Part shown: positions 52,457 through 61,228 of the stretch, in pieces
How positions within the stretch are numbered: position 1 is the stretch's first letter
Layout of the letters: the number at the start of each line of letters is the position of its first letter
NCBI RefSeq assembly: GCF_036330325.1
Contig: NZ_JAZDRO010000002.1
Coordinates: 434,001 to 498,000, forward strand
DNA length: 64,000 nt
Source: Hyphobacterium marinum
Lineage (GTDB): Bacteria > Pseudomonadota > Alphaproteobacteria > Caulobacterales > Maricaulaceae
Direction: 5' to 3'
Made by a program: the position numbers and the translations under genes
The notes under the pieces: model-generated
Databases searched by the model: none
What the model saw: the letters and a program-made list of their open reading frames with translations, nothing else
Told to the model about the DNA's origin: nothing

Positions 52457-53326
52457 ATGTTCCAGCTTCTCGGTATGGCTGTGGTGTTCGGAATGGTGTT
52501 CGGCGGCTTCATGCTGGCGGGCGGCCATTTCGACGTGATCATTCGGGCGCTGCCCTTCGAGCTGATGATGATTGGCGGGGCCGCTGTCGGGGCCTTCCTC
52601 ATCGGCAATTCGGGCAAGACGGTGATGAAGACGCTCGGCGATTTCGCCAAGATCATCACTGGCCCGAAATGGAAGACGCAGGACTATCGCGATCTGCTCG
52701 CGCTGCTCTTCCTGCTGACCAAGACAATGAAGACCAAGGGCGTCATCGCGCTGGAAACCCATATCGAGAATCCCAAGGAAAGCTCGATCTTCCAGCGCTA
52801 TCCGCGCATCCTGAAGGACCATTTCGCGGTCGATTTCATCTGCGACACGCTGCGCATGATGACGATGAACCTCGAAGACCCGCACCAGGTCGAGGACGCG
52901 ATGGAAAAGCAGCTGGAAAAGCATCATCACGAGGCCTCCAGCCCCGCCCATGCGCTGCAGAGCATGGCCGACGCCCTGCCGGCTCTCGGCATCGTCGCGG
53001 CCGTGCTGGGGATCATCAAGACGATGGGCGCGATCACCGAGCCGCCGGAATATCTCGGACGCATGATCGGTTCGGCGCTGGTCGGGACCTTCCTCGGCGT
53101 GTTCCTCGCCTATGGCTTCGTCGGCCCCTTCGCCGCGCGCATCAAGGAAATCTATGACGAGGAGCACACCTTCTACGTCATCATCCAGAATGTCCTGGTC
53201 GCGCACCTGCACGGTAATGCGGCGCAGATCTCGGTCGAGATCGGTCGCGGCGGCGTGCCCTCGAAATCCCAGCCTTCCTTCATGGAGCTGGAAGAGGCGC
53301 TCGGGGAAATCCCGGCTGAGGTCTAA
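52457..53326 (+). CDS. motA: Flagellar motor stator protein MotA
   Basis: A 289-residue inner-membrane stator subunit, standard MotA length. Four hydrophobic segments are visible: two at the start (residues about 1-50, with G-G-x-M-L-A-G-G), and two in the second half around A-L-G-I-V-A-A-V-L-G-I-I-K-T-M-G and V-G-T-F-L-G-V-F-L-A-Y-G-F-V-G-P. The large cytoplasmic loop between them contacts FliG. The two conserved prolines of the family lie in L-P-A-L-G-I and F-V-G-P. The ATG at 52457 is favoured over a GTG at 52424. The usual partner motB is not adjacent. Confidence 0.94.
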   Translation: MFQLLGMAVVFGMVFGGFMLAGGHFDVIIRALPFELMMIGGAAVGAFLIGNSGKTVMKTLGDFAKIITGPKWKTQDYRDLLALLFLLTKTMKTKGVIALETHIENPKESSIFQRYPRILKDHFAVDFICDTLRMMTMNLEDPHQVEDAMEKQLEKHHHEASSPAHALQSMADALPALGIVAAVLGIIKTMGAITEPPEYLGRMIGSALVGTFLGVFLAYGFVGPFAARIKEIYDEEHTFYVIIQNVLVAHLHGNAAQISVEIGRGGVPSKSQPSFMELEEALGEIPAEV

Positions 53327-53367
53327 CCCTCACGTAAGCTGACGCGCGTCAAAAGCGCTGTTACTCT

Positions 53368-53400
53368 CTCCCGCGTCGCCACGGCGCGGGAGTTTGCTTT
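53368..53400 (+). terminator. Terminator-like hairpin after motA
   Basis: An 8-bp perfect stem (53368-53375 with 53385-53392) with a 9-base loop, followed by TTTGCTTT, 41 bases past motA. Its 3' arm also supplies the GGGAG before the ATG at 53401, so it may limit expression of the next gene. Confidence 0.6.
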
Positions 53401-53601
53401 ATGGGATTTGATGTCACCGGCCCGCTCGGCCTGCTCGTCCTCGTTCTGGACGTCTACGCCATCATGCAGACCGCCCGCTCCGAAGCGCCCGGCGCGATCC
53501 GCGCTATCTGGATTGTGCTGATCATCTTGTTGCCCTTCGTCGGCTTCATCGCCTGGATGATCCTCGGCCCCCGCGAACAACGCAGCCTCTTCCGCCGGTG
53601 A
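53401..53601 (+). CDS. Small membrane protein with PLDc_N-like domain
   Basis: A 66-residue protein with two hydrophobic helices (residues about 7-25 and 35-55) split by T-A-R-S-E-A-P-G-A-I-R, and ending G-P-R-E-Q-R-S-L-F-R-R. This matches the small PLDc_N family, named after the N-terminal membrane part of cardiolipin synthases and often found alone. Its function is not known. GGGAG 8 bases before the ATG supports the start. Its stop overlaps the GTG of mnmC by 4 bases, so the two genes are coupled. Confidence 0.8.
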   Translation: MGFDVTGPLGLLVLVLDVYAIMQTARSEAPGAIRAIWIVLIILLPFVGFIAWMILGPREQRSLFRR

Positions 53602-55313
53602 GGCTGAAGCTTTTCTACGACCCGCCCGACCTCGACTGGACCGGCACCGGCCCGGTCGCGCGTGGCTATGACGATGTCTATTTTTCCGCCGAAGACGGGC
53701 TCGCCGAGACGCGCGCCGTATTTCTGGAGGGCTGCGGCCTACCCGGTGCCTGGGCTGGTAGAAAAGTCTTCACCGTCGCGGAACTGGGCTTCGGCACAGG
53801 GCTCAACGCGCTGGCCCTCTGGGATCTCTGGCGGCGGCATCGACCGGCGGGCGCGCAGCTACATTTCATCTCGATCGAGAAACACCCCTTCCCGCGTGAG
53901 GCCGCGCGACGGGCACTCGCCGCCTGGCCGGAACTGGCAACGCTGTCCCAGCATATGCTGGCGCAATGGCCGACGGGCCTGAAAGGCGCGCACCGGATGC
54001 GATTCGACGCAGACGGGTTCGTGGTCACGCTGTTCCAGGACGAGGCCGAAGCCGCCCTTTCCCAGATCGAGGCGGAGGTCGACGCCTGGTTCCTCGATGG
54101 TTTCGCCCCGGCGAAGAATGCGGCGATGTGGGCGGACAGCATCTTTTCGCACATGGCCCGATTGTCACAGCCGGGTGCGCGGGTGGCGACTTTTACCGTG
54201 GCCGGGCACGTCCGCCGCGGCCTGCAGGCCGCCGGTTTCACGGTCGAGAAAAAGCCTGGCTTCGGGCGCAAACGCGAACGGCTGGAGGCGGTGTTTGCCG
54301 GACCGCCGAGCGAGCCGCCTGATACCGAGTACCCCCGCACATCTGCCGTGGACGGTCCGGTCGCGATCCTCGGCGGCGGGATTGCCGGGGCCAGCATCGC
54401 CCAAGCCCTGAGCCAGCGGGGCCGCGAAGCTGTCATTTTCGACCCGAAAGAGTTGGCCGGCGGGGCCTCCGGCGCACCGTCGGGCCTGCTCACGCCGCGC
54501 CTTGAGAAGGCCGACCGGCCGCATGTCCGCGCAACGCTGGCCGCTTTCGAATATGCACGCGGGCTCTATGAGCGGCTCGGCGTATTTGTCCCCGAAGGCG
54601 CGCTGCGGCTGGCGAAGGACGACGCGGACGCGGCCCGTCTCGCCACCATCGCGGACGCGATGTGCGAGGGCTATGCGTTTGACGAAGGCCGCAACGCGCT
54701 GTGGATGGACCGCGCCGGGCGGTTCGATCCGGCAGCGGTGGTGCGGGCCTTGGCCAAGGACACGCCGGTCCTGACCCGCGACTTCGATCCGAAGACCGAC
54801 GATTTTGCCGTCATCGTCCACGCCACCGGCCCCGCTTTGCCTCTCGACGGGATGTCAGCGAGTGCGGGCCGGATTGTGCTGGCAAAAGGTCAGCCCCCGC
54901 ATACACCTCTCGTCTGGGGCGGCTATGTCTCGGCATCACCGGATGGCCGGGTCCTGATCGGCGCAACACATGCGCGCGGGGCCGATCCCGGCCCCGAGGA
55001 CGAGGCCGCCACCAAACTTCTGAACGATCTGCGCGACCGAGTTCCTGGTATCGCGTCCGGTCTGGACACCGAGAGTCTGGACCACTGGTCCGGTATTCGC
55101 GCCGTCACACCCGACCGCTTGCCCGTCGCCGGGACTGAGGACAGAAAGCTTCTGCTTGGCGGGTTCGGATCCCGCGGTTTTGCCCATGCGCCGTTGCTCG
55201 CCGAAACGCTTGCCAGCGATCTGTGTGGCGAACCCTCGCCGCTGGAAAAAAGCGGCCGGGAAGCGCTCCATCCTGCCCGCTTTCGTATCCGGGCCGAACG
55301 CCGCTCCGGATAA
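53598..55313 (+). CDS. mnmC: Bifunctional tRNA 5-methylaminomethyl-2-thiouridine biosynthesis protein MnmC
   Basis: A 571-residue fusion enzyme that finishes the wobble uridine mnm5s2U34. Residues about 1-230 are the MnmC2 methyltransferase, with E-L-G-F-G-T-G-L-N as SAM motif and D-A-W-F-L-D-G-F-A-P-A-K-N. Residues about 250-571 are the FAD-dependent MnmC1 oxidoreductase, with V-A-I-L-G-G-G-I-A-G-A-S near residue 255 and a late L-L-G-G-F-G-S-R-G-F. It removes the carboxymethyl group, then methylates the amine. The start is a GTG at 53598 inside the previous stop. All expected motifs are present. Confidence 0.93.
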   Translation: MRLKLFYDPPDLDWTGTGPVARGYDDVYFSAEDGLAETRAVFLEGCGLPGAWAGRKVFTVAELGFGTGLNALALWDLWRRHRPAGAQLHFISIEKHPFPREAARRALAAWPELATLSQHMLAQWPTGLKGAHRMRFDADGFVVTLFQDEAEAALSQIEAEVDAWFLDGFAPAKNAAMWADSIFSHMARLSQPGARVATFTVAGHVRRGLQAAGFTVEKKPGFGRKRERLEAVFAGPPSEPPDTEYPRTSAVDGPVAILGGGIAGASIAQALSQRGREAVIFDPKELAGGASGAPSGLLTPRLEKADRPHVRATLAAFEYARGLYERLGVFVPEGALRLAKDDADAARLATIADAMCEGYAFDEGRNALWMDRAGRFDPAAVVRALAKDTPVLTRDFDPKTDDFAVIVHATGPALPLDGMSASAGRIVLAKGQPPHTPLVWGGYVSASPDGRVLIGATHARGADPGPEDEAATKLLNDLRDRVPGIASGLDTESLDHWSGIRAVTPDRLPVAGTEDRKLLLGGFGSRGFAHAPLLAETLASDLCGEPSPLEKSGREALHPARFRIRAERRSG

Positions 55314-55401
55314 GGCCGATAATCCCCCGTCAAACGGCGTGGGGCTTGCAGTTTTGACCGTGACAGCGCCGCTTCTGGCGCGAAACGGGACAAAAGCGGC
55401 C

Positions 55402-56226
55402 ATGTCGAGCGTTCAGACAGCGGAAGGCTTTGTGGACCGGCGTTCCAAGCCGCGCCACATCTGGTTCCTGAACTCGGCCTTCGACAATATCGGGTTCGAG
55501 ACCGCCGTGCTGCGTATCGCCGAGCGCGACCCGAAAAAACCCTTCGAATTCGTCGTGACGCCGAATGTCGATCACCTTGTCCGCCTGCGCCGCGACGGCC
55601 TGCTCGCCCCGCTCTATGCCCAGGCCTGGATGACAGTGTGCGACAGCCGCGTGCTCGAACTTCTCGCCAGCCTCTCGGGCGAGGATGTCGACGTGACACC
55701 GGGGTCCGACCTCACCGAATGCCTGTTTTCCAACGTCATCGTCCAGACCGAGCCGGTCACGGTCATCGGCGGGTCGAAGGACGTGATCGAGACCGTGAAA
55801 GCCCGCTATGGCCTCACCGATGTGCGCTGGCACGAACCGCCCATGGGGCTGCGCACCAATCCCGAAGCCATCGCCGATTGCGCCCAGTTCATCGCGGCCA
55901 ATCCCTCGCGCTTCGTCTTCCTGTGCGTGGGTTCGCCCCAACAGGAGATGATCGCCGAAGCCTGCCTCGACCGGGGCGATTGCACCGGTATCGGTCTGTG
56001 TGTCGGAGCCTCGCTCGACTTCCTGGGCGGTCAGGCCCAGCGCGCTCCGAAATGGATGCAGCGCGCGCGGCTGGAATGGCTGCACCGCCTTGCCCAGGAG
56101 CCGCAACGCATGTGGCGGCGCTATCTGGTCGACGGGCCGAAGATCGCCTTCCTGTGGTGGGAATGGCGCAAGGCTCGCAAGAAACTCCGCGCGCTAGAAG
56201 CCGCGCTCGCGAACGGTAGTTTCTAG
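55402..56226 (+). CDS. WecG/TagA/CpsF-family glycosyltransferase
   Basis: A 274-residue GT26 enzyme. Members transfer N-acetylmannosamine or its uronic acid to a lipid-linked GlcNAc in teichoic acid, ECA or exopolysaccharide assembly. Visible marks are T-P-N-V-D-H-L-V-R-L, D-S-R-V-L-E-L-L, G-S-D-L-T (a family T/D-binding block), V-T-V-I-G-G-S, G-S-P-Q-Q-E-M-I-A and A-P-K-W-M-Q-R-A-R-L-E-W-L-H-R-L-A-Q-E-P. The last fits the conserved Arg-rich C-terminal segment. The ATG at 55402 lacks a strong ribosome-binding site. It lies far from the main glycan locus and overlaps the convergent transglycosylase gene by 4 bases. Confidence 0.9.
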   Translation: MSSVQTAEGFVDRRSKPRHIWFLNSAFDNIGFETAVLRIAERDPKKPFEFVVTPNVDHLVRLRRDGLLAPLYAQAWMTVCDSRVLELLASLSGEDVDVTPGSDLTECLFSNVIVQTEPVTVIGGSKDVIETVKARYGLTDVRWHEPPMGLRTNPEAIADCAQFIAANPSRFVFLCVGSPQQEMIAEACLDRGDCTGIGLCVGASLDFLGGQAQRAPKWMQRARLEWLHRLAQEPQRMWRRYLVDGPKIAFLWWEWRKARKKLRALEAALANGSF

Positions 56227-57419
56227 TTCGCCGCCATCACCGCGTCATAGGTCAGCCGCCCGGCATAGCCGTCGGCGATCATTCCGCGCGAGCGCTGGAA
56301 AGCCATCAGGGCGCGGCGTGAATTCGGTCCGAAAATCCCGTCCACACCGCCCGGATCATGGCCCATGGCGAGCAGCGCTTCCTGCAGTTCGCGGGTCTGG
56401 CTGCGGGTAATGGGCGGATCATCGGTCGGCCAGCCCTGGACAATTTCCCCGCCGCCACCGACGCGAAGCGACAACAGCCACACGCCCAGCGCATAGCTGG
56501 TGGAATTGTTGTAGCGCTTGATCGCCTCGAAATTGGCGAAGGTGAGGAATCCCGGACCGCGCAGGCCCGCCGGCAGGATCAGGCGTGCGGCGCGCACTTG
56601 CTCGTCATTCGACCATTCCCGGCCATCGGCGCGGGTGATCCCGCTCGCGGCCCACTCGGCTACGAGGCGCGACTGGTTCGGGGCCCAGTTCGACAGGTCG
56701 TAATCCTGCGGCACGGCGACTTCGAGCGCGATGGGCGCATCGAGCGTCCACCCGGCACGCGCCAGCAGATTGGCCGACGAGGCCAGCGCATCGCCATTGT
56801 CCGTCCAGATATTGCGCGTGCCGTCACCATCGAAATCAACCGCGCGGGCGAGATAGGTTTCCGGGATAAATTGCGTCTGGCCCATGGCTCCGGCCCATGA
56901 CCCGGTCAGTTGTTCGCGGTAGGCAAAACCCCGGTCGAGCATCTGGCCCACGGCGATCAGCTGCGCCTCGGCCCAGCTGCGGCGGCGGCCCTCCCAGGCG
57001 AGCGTGGCGAGCGCCTGAACTACGTCATTCGATCCCATGATCGCGCCGTAAGAGCTTTCCAGCCCCCAGATCGCGACGAGAATTTCCGCGTCAACGCCGA
57101 AGCGCTCCTCGATAGCCAGCAAGGTCTGGCGGTTCTCGCCGAAAGCTGACATGCCGTTCGTGGTCCGCTGATCGGACGCCGCGATATCGAGATACTCCCA
57201 CAGGGGGCGCACGAATTCGGGCTGGTCGCGGTCGCGTTCGATGATGGCGAGGTCCGGTTCCAGCCCGTCCAGCATGGCATCCACGGTCTGCGGCGAGGCG
57301 CCGGCCTGGGCCAGGCGTGGCCGAAAATCATTGAGCCAGTCGTTAAAGGGCCCGTCCTGGGCCGTCGCACATGCCGAAAGCAGAAGGGCCGTTACACCGG
57401 ACAGGAAAACTCGCATCAT
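56223..57419 (-). CDS. Lytic murein transglycosylase, MltB type, with peptidoglycan-binding domain
   Basis: A 398-residue lipoprotein (lipobox L-L-S-A-C) that cleaves peptidoglycan to 1,6-anhydromuropeptides. The SLT_2/MltB catalytic domain spans about residues 25-320, with the catalytic Glu in G-L-E-S-S-Y-G and A-M-G-Q-T-Q-F-I-P-E-T-Y. Residues about 330-395 form a PG_binding_1 domain (L-Q-E-A-L-L-A-M-G-H-D-P-G-G-V-D-G-I-F-G). The ATG overlaps the stop of the DUF1194 gene upstream by 4 bases, making it the third gene of that operon, an unusual partnership. Confidence 0.93.
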   Translation of the reverse strand: MMRVFLSGVTALLLSACATAQDGPFNDWLNDFRPRLAQAGASPQTVDAMLDGLEPDLAIIERDRDQPEFVRPLWEYLDIAASDQRTTNGMSAFGENRQTLLAIEERFGVDAEILVAIWGLESSYGAIMGSNDVVQALATLAWEGRRRSWAEAQLIAVGQMLDRGFAYREQLTGSWAGAMGQTQFIPETYLARAVDFDGDGTRNIWTDNGDALASSANLLARAGWTLDAPIALEVAVPQDYDLSNWAPNQSRLVAEWAASGITRADGREWSNDEQVRAARLILPAGLRGPGFLTFANFEAIKRYNNSTSYALGVWLLSLRVGGGGEIVQGWPTDDPPITRSQTRELQEALLAMGHDPGGVDGIFGPNSRRALMAFQRSRGMIADGYAGRLTYDAVMAAN

Positions 57420-58189
57420 CCATCACTCGAGATCGCCGCCGGAAACAGCCCGGCAATCTCGATGATAAGCTTTCTGCGCAAAGCTTCCACGAATTCTTCA
57501 TGGCTCTCGCTGGCCATGACAAAGGCCCCTGGCCCGGTGATGACGTGGTTCTCGAAATAGCGCGCCACGTCGATATTCACCGGCGGGCGGAAAGGATGCT
57601 GGCGGCCACCCTGCATGGGGATTCCGTTGACCGTGATCCGGTCGGCATCGGCCGAGGCTCGTGCCTCGGACAGGCTGGGGCCCGCGTTCTGGGGACCATC
57701 CCCGGAGATGTCGATCACGCGGCGCGTACCCTCAAACTCGTTGTTCTCGATCAGATCGACACTGCTGGAAATGGCGGCGCCGATAGCCGTACGGCGACCC
57801 GAGACGAAGGGGGCCGCAGCGAGCAGGCCGGCAAAGGCGCGGGCGTCTTCCTCGGTCTCGATCACCGTCCAGGGCGCGACAATGCGTTGGAAGTCGGCGT
57901 CGGCCCATTCGAGATAAAGAACCGCGACGCGCCCTTCACCGCCCGCCTGGATGGCCGAGATCACGTCCGGATCCGCCAGCGCAGCGACATGGCCCTGGCG
58001 CTGCTGGAGCGCTTCGGCCTCGTCGATGGATGACGACACATCAACCGCGAAGACGAGTTCGAGATCGACTATCATGCGGCCGTCGTCGGTGAACTGGCGC
58101 GGGCGTTCCGGCCAGTCATCGGCATACTGGCCCAGCGCCGGCGCGTTGATCGCGGCCAGCATCAGCAATATCACGACACGCAGTATCAC
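57416..58189 (-). CDS. DUF1194 protein with VWA-like fold (copy 2)
   Basis: A 257-residue secreted protein with a signal peptide (ends near A-L-G-Q). The domain starts L-E-L-V-F-A-V-D-V-S-S-S-I-D, a MIDAS D-x-S-x-S motif of von Willebrand A domains, so metal-dependent ligand binding is likely. Later blocks are D-I-S-G-D-G-P-Q-N and V-I-T-G-P-G-A-F-V. The start is a GTG at 58189 overlapping the TGA of its paralogue. The two copies share most motifs and arose by tandem duplication. Function is not established. Confidence 0.85.
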   Translation of the reverse strand: MILRVVILLMLAAINAPALGQYADDWPERPRQFTDDGRMIVDLELVFAVDVSSSIDEAEALQQRQGHVAALADPDVISAIQAGGEGRVAVLYLEWADADFQRIVAPWTVIETEEDARAFAGLLAAAPFVSGRRTAIGAAISSSVDLIENNEFEGTRRVIDISGDGPQNAGPSLSEARASADADRITVNGIPMQGGRQHPFRPPVNIDVARYFENHVITGPGAFVMASESHEEFVEALRRKLIIEIAGLFPAAISSDG

Positions 58190-58950
58190 GGGGCCAGACC
58201 CGATTGTACGGCGAGAACGTTCAGCTCACCCAACCCTGGAGCGGCACCGGCGATTTCCAGTGTCATTTTCCGCAGGATCGCGGCGCGGAATTCCTCGGTC
58301 GTGCGGGCCGGATGGACGAACGCCCCCGGACCGGTGATGACATTGTCGTTGAAATAGGCATCCAGATTGACCTCGACCGGGCGAATCCAGCGTCCCGGAC
58401 GGTCGGACATGACCGGCAAGCCATTGACGATGATCCGTGCGTCGTCGGCCATGGTCCGTGCCTCGGCGAGCGGCAGACCCTGGTTCTGCGGACCATCGCC
58501 GGAAATATCGATGATCCGGCGATAGCCCGTGTACTGGTTGGTCTCGATGCGCCGGACAGCGTCTGCGATGGCCGCGCCGATGGCCGTATAATGGCCGCGT
58601 TCCAGCGGGGCGTCCGCGACCGCTGCGGCAAAGGCCAGCGCATCGGCTTCGGACGCGATCACCGTCCAGTCGGCGGCGGCGCGCTGGAAACCGGCATCGG
58701 CCCATTCGACATAGGTCACGGCGACGCGGCCTAGCGGACCGCCCTCGATCGCGCCAATCACGTCGGGATGGGCGAGCGCGGTGACATAACCCTCGCGCTG
58801 GCGGCGAGCCTCTTCCTCGTCGACCGAATAGGAAATATCGACCGCGAGCACGAGCTCGAGATCAACCTCGATCAACTCCTGCGCAGCGCTTGCGCCGGAG
58901 AGAGTCAGGGCAGCCGCGCAGGCCGCGAGTGTGGCGGATATCCGTCTCAT
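58186..58950 (-). CDS. DUF1194 protein with VWA-like fold (copy 1)
   Basis: A 254-residue paralogue of the downstream gene with its own signal peptide (ends near G-A-S-A-A-Q). It has the MIDAS-like A-V-D-I-S-Y-S-V-D, then V-T-Y-V-E-W-A-D-A-G-F-Q, D-I-S-G-D-G-P-Q-N-Q-G and V-I-T-G-P-G-A-F-V-H. I place the start at the ATG at 58950, which begins the signal peptide; the frame is open to 58989. It leads a three-gene unit, DUF1194-DUF1194-mltB, all with 4-base overlaps. It probably acts in the periplasm or at the cell surface. Confidence 0.85.
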   Translation of the reverse strand: MRRISATLAACAAALTLSGASAAQELIEVDLELVLAVDISYSVDEEEARRQREGYVTALAHPDVIGAIEGGPLGRVAVTYVEWADAGFQRAAADWTVIASEADALAFAAAVADAPLERGHYTAIGAAIADAVRRIETNQYTGYRRIIDISGDGPQNQGLPLAEARTMADDARIIVNGLPVMSDRPGRWIRPVEVNLDAYFNDNVITGPGAFVHPARTTEEFRAAILRKMTLEIAGAAPGLGELNVLAVQSGLAP

Positions 58951-59019
58951 GGTGCGCGGGAAACTAGGGCGATGAGGATGAACCCACAACTAACCGGTTT
59001 GTAAGGCTGTGTTCGGGTT

Positions 59020-59394
59020 TCAATTTGAATTCTTCGACAACCAGAGCACGCCAATGAAACCGCCCTTCACCCGCGGCAGGAGGCAGAGCGCCGATCCCAC
59101 GGCGAGCACGATGCCGGTGCCGACAATGGCCCAGTCCGGCCAGCCGGAGAAAGCGAAGAGGGTGAACACGACCGGCAGGACGACCGGGCCGGTCATCAGT
59201 ATCGTCAGCCAGGACGGGCCGTCCTCGGCCCGGATATCGCCGACCGGTTCATCGCAGACATCGCAGGCCCGGGCGGGTTTGACATAGCCGATGAAGAGCC
59301 GGCCCTTGCCGCAGCGCGGACAGCGGCCGCGCACCGCCCGCCAGACGGCTGTTCTTGCGGACGGCAGTGATATATCGGCACCGGGCTCGCTCAT
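59020..59394 (-). CDS. DUF983 family membrane protein with zinc ribbon
   Basis: A 124-residue protein. Residues about 20-55 hold two Cys pairs, C-P-R-C and C-D-V-C, separated as in a zinc ribbon (G-R-C-P-R-C-G-K-G-R-L). Two hydrophobic helices follow (residues about 65-110). This is the standard DUF983 layout, widespread in alphaproteobacteria, without a firm function. The start is the ATG at 59394, with GGAG 6 bases upstream; a more distal in-frame start at 59430 is less likely. It diverges from rpmJ. Confidence 0.85.
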   Translation of the reverse strand: MSEPGADISLPSARTAVWRAVRGRCPRCGKGRLFIGYVKPARACDVCDEPVGDIRAEDGPSWLTILMTGPVVLPVVFTLFAFSGWPDWAIVGTGIVLAVGSALCLLPRVKGGFIGVLWLSKNSN

Positions 59395-59556
59395 GCCATT
59401 CTCCATGTCCCCGCCCCAGTGTGAAAGCAAGGTGCAGAGGGCAGTTTGAACGGCCCGCAGCGGTTGACAGGCCAGCCCGCATTGCCTAAATCCCGCGCTC
59501 CCGCGCCGCAGGTGGCCTGGGACAAGTGAATTTCGATCGATTCAAGGACCGGTCCG

Positions 59557-59682
59557 ATGAAGGTGCGCAGCTCGCTCAAATCCCTGAAGAACCGCCACCG
59601 CGCGTGCAAGGTGGTGCGCCGCCGTGGCCGCGTTTTCGTGATCAACAAGGTCGATCCGCGCTTCAAGGCGCGCGCCGGTTAG
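59557..59682 (+). CDS. rpmJ: 50S ribosomal protein L36 (zinc-free form)
   Basis: A 41-residue basic protein starting M-K-V-R-S-S-L-K-S-L-K-N-R-H and ending F-K-A-R-A-G, clearly L36. It has only one cysteine, so it lacks the C-x2-C zinc site of the C+ form and belongs to the C- type. AAGGA 8 bases before the ATG marks the start. It is small and easily missed. It stands alone, divergent from the DUF983 gene, with hairpins after it. Confidence 0.95.
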   Translation: MKVRSSLKSLKNRHRACKVVRRRGRVFVINKVDPRFKARAG

Positions 59683-59707
59683 GCCGTTCGCGACTTTTCC
59701 AAGGTTA

Positions 59708-59752
59708 AATCTCATTGAGATTGACGCCCCCGCGCTGGACGCAAGGGGGCGT
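59708..59752 (+). terminator. Two hairpins after rpmJ
   Basis: A 7-bp A/T-rich inverted repeat (59708-59714 with 59716-59722) is followed at once by an 8-bp G/C stem (59724-59731 with 59745-59752). The T-rich tail (TTGGCTTATCTTGG) is broken. They may end the rpmJ transcript. Confidence 0.4.
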
Positions 59753-59769
59753 TGGCTTATCTTGGTCTC

Positions 59770-60303
59770 ATGATGAAGACCCTGATACTCGCCCTGCTTG
59801 TGCAGACGGCACCGATGCAAACGCCCGCCGAACGCCTCGACGAGCGCCTGGCCGCCCTTGCGACCGCCAGCGCGGAAGAGGCCACTCCCCTCGTTGACGA
59901 GATTACAGCGCTGTGGGCCGACTCGGGCAGTGACACGATTTCCCTCCTCATGGACCGGGGTGAAGCCGCCGCGCTTGGCGGCGATCTCGAGCTTGCCGCG
60001 CGCATGTTCGATCATGTCACCGAGATCGAGCCGGACTGGTCGGAAGGCTGGTTGCGCTCTGCCCAGGTCGCAGCAAGCCGCGAGGACTGGGCCTATGCCC
60101 TTGAGGCTCTCAACGAAGCCCTGACAGTCGAGCCGCGCCGCTTCGACGCCTATCTCTTGCTGGGCCGCACGCTGGAACGGGCCGAACGTCCCGATTCGGC
60201 GCTGGAAGCCTATGACGAGGCCCTCGCCATCTATCCCCAGTTCGAACTGGCCCGCCGGGCCGCCAGCCGGATTCGCGCGCAAATGGCCGGACGGCCGCTT
60301 TAG
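59770..60303 (+). CDS. Tetratricopeptide-repeat protein
   Basis: A 177-residue protein with a probable signal peptide (M-M-K-T-L-I-L-A-L-L). Then come about three TPRs, for example A-A-R-M-F-D-H-V-T-E-I-E-P-D-W and L-E-A-L-N-E-A-L-T-V-E-P-R-R-F, and a third A-L-E-A-Y-D-E-A-L-A-I-Y-P-Q-F. It is probably periplasmic and serves protein-protein contacts. The start may be ATG 59770 or 59773; no clear ribosome-binding site is seen. Only 7 bases separate it from the alpha/beta hydrolase, so the two are likely co-transcribed. Confidence 0.85.
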   Translation: MMKTLILALLVQTAPMQTPAERLDERLAALATASAEEATPLVDEITALWADSGSDTISLLMDRGEAAALGGDLELAARMFDHVTEIEPDWSEGWLRSAQVAASREDWAYALEALNEALTVEPRRFDAYLLLGRTLERAERPDSALEAYDEALAIYPQFELARRAASRIRAQMAGRPL

Positions 60304-60310
60304 GACCTTC

Positions 60311-61228
60311 ATGGCAAGACTGATGACAATGATTGCTGCCGGCGCGAGCGCCGCCTCCGTTACGCTGTCGCCTGCCAGGGCAGAGATCGACGCCCCTCCG
60401 GGCTCGTATGTCGAGATCGACGGCGCGCAGATCCGCTATGTCGAAGAAGGCGACGGCCCGGTCGTGCTGCTCATCCACGGCGCGTCGTCGAATGCCGAGG
60501 ACATGCGCTTTGCCCTCTCCGGGCATCTCGATGGCTATCGCGCCATTTATGTCGACCGGCCGGGCCTGGGGTGGAGCGAACGCCCGTCCGGAGAATGGGG
60601 CCCTGAATCCGAAGCTGCCTTTTTCGCCACACTCATCGAGGAACTCGATCTCGGCATCCCGATTGTGGTCGGCCATTCCTGGGGCGGGGCGATCACAACG
60701 CGCCTCGCCTTGGATCATCCCGAGCGCGTCTCGGGCATCGTCCTTATCGCACCAGCCCTGATGTCGGGCGTCGGCGAAGCGGCCTGGTACAACAAGGCCG
60801 CACGCATTCCGGTCCTGGGCGCGCTCTTTACCCGCGTGATCATCCCGCTCGCCGGTCCGGCGCGGATCGAGAGCGGGCTGGAATCGACCTTTGCGCCGCA
60901 GCCCGTCCCGGAAGGGTATGAGGACACGGTGCGGGTGAACCGCCTGTTCAACCCCTCCGTCATCCGCGCCAACGCCGCCGACATGGCTCCGGTCAATCGC
61001 TGGCTGGCGATGCAGGACGGGCGCTATGGCGAGATCGAGATGCCCGCCGTCATTCTTGCCGGGGATGGCGACACCGTCGTCTACACCCACCGCCATTCGG
61101 TTCCGGTTTCGCAGGAAATGCCCAATGCCCGCCTCGTCACCGAGGAGGGCTGGGGACACATGCTGCATCACTGGGCACCCGACCGCGTCGCGGCGGCCAT
61201 CGCCGATGTCATGGACCGCGCCGACTAG
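60311..61228 (+). CDS. Alpha/beta hydrolase, probably exported
   Basis: A 305-residue alpha/beta hydrolase. A signal-like N-terminus ends near S-P-A-R-A. The oxyanion block is L-L-I-H-G-A-S-S-N, the nucleophile elbow G-H-S-W-G-G (Ser), the acid probably Asp in L-A-G-D-G-D, and the catalytic His in G-W-G-H-M-L-H-H. The pattern fits esterases, haloperoxidase-like and epoxide-hydrolase-like members, so the substrate cannot be named. AGGA 5 bases before the ATG at 60311 fixes the start. It follows the TPR gene by 7 bases. Confidence 0.88.
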   Translation: MARLMTMIAAGASAASVTLSPARAEIDAPPGSYVEIDGAQIRYVEEGDGPVVLLIHGASSNAEDMRFALSGHLDGYRAIYVDRPGLGWSERPSGEWGPESEAAFFATLIEELDLGIPIVVGHSWGGAITTRLALDHPERVSGIVLIAPALMSGVGEAAWYNKAARIPVLGALFTRVIIPLAGPARIESGLESTFAPQPVPEGYEDTVRVNRLFNPSVIRANAADMAPVNRWLAMQDGRYGEIEMPAVILAGDGDTVVYTHRHSVPVSQEMPNARLVTEEGWGHMLHHWAPDRVAAAIADVMDRAD

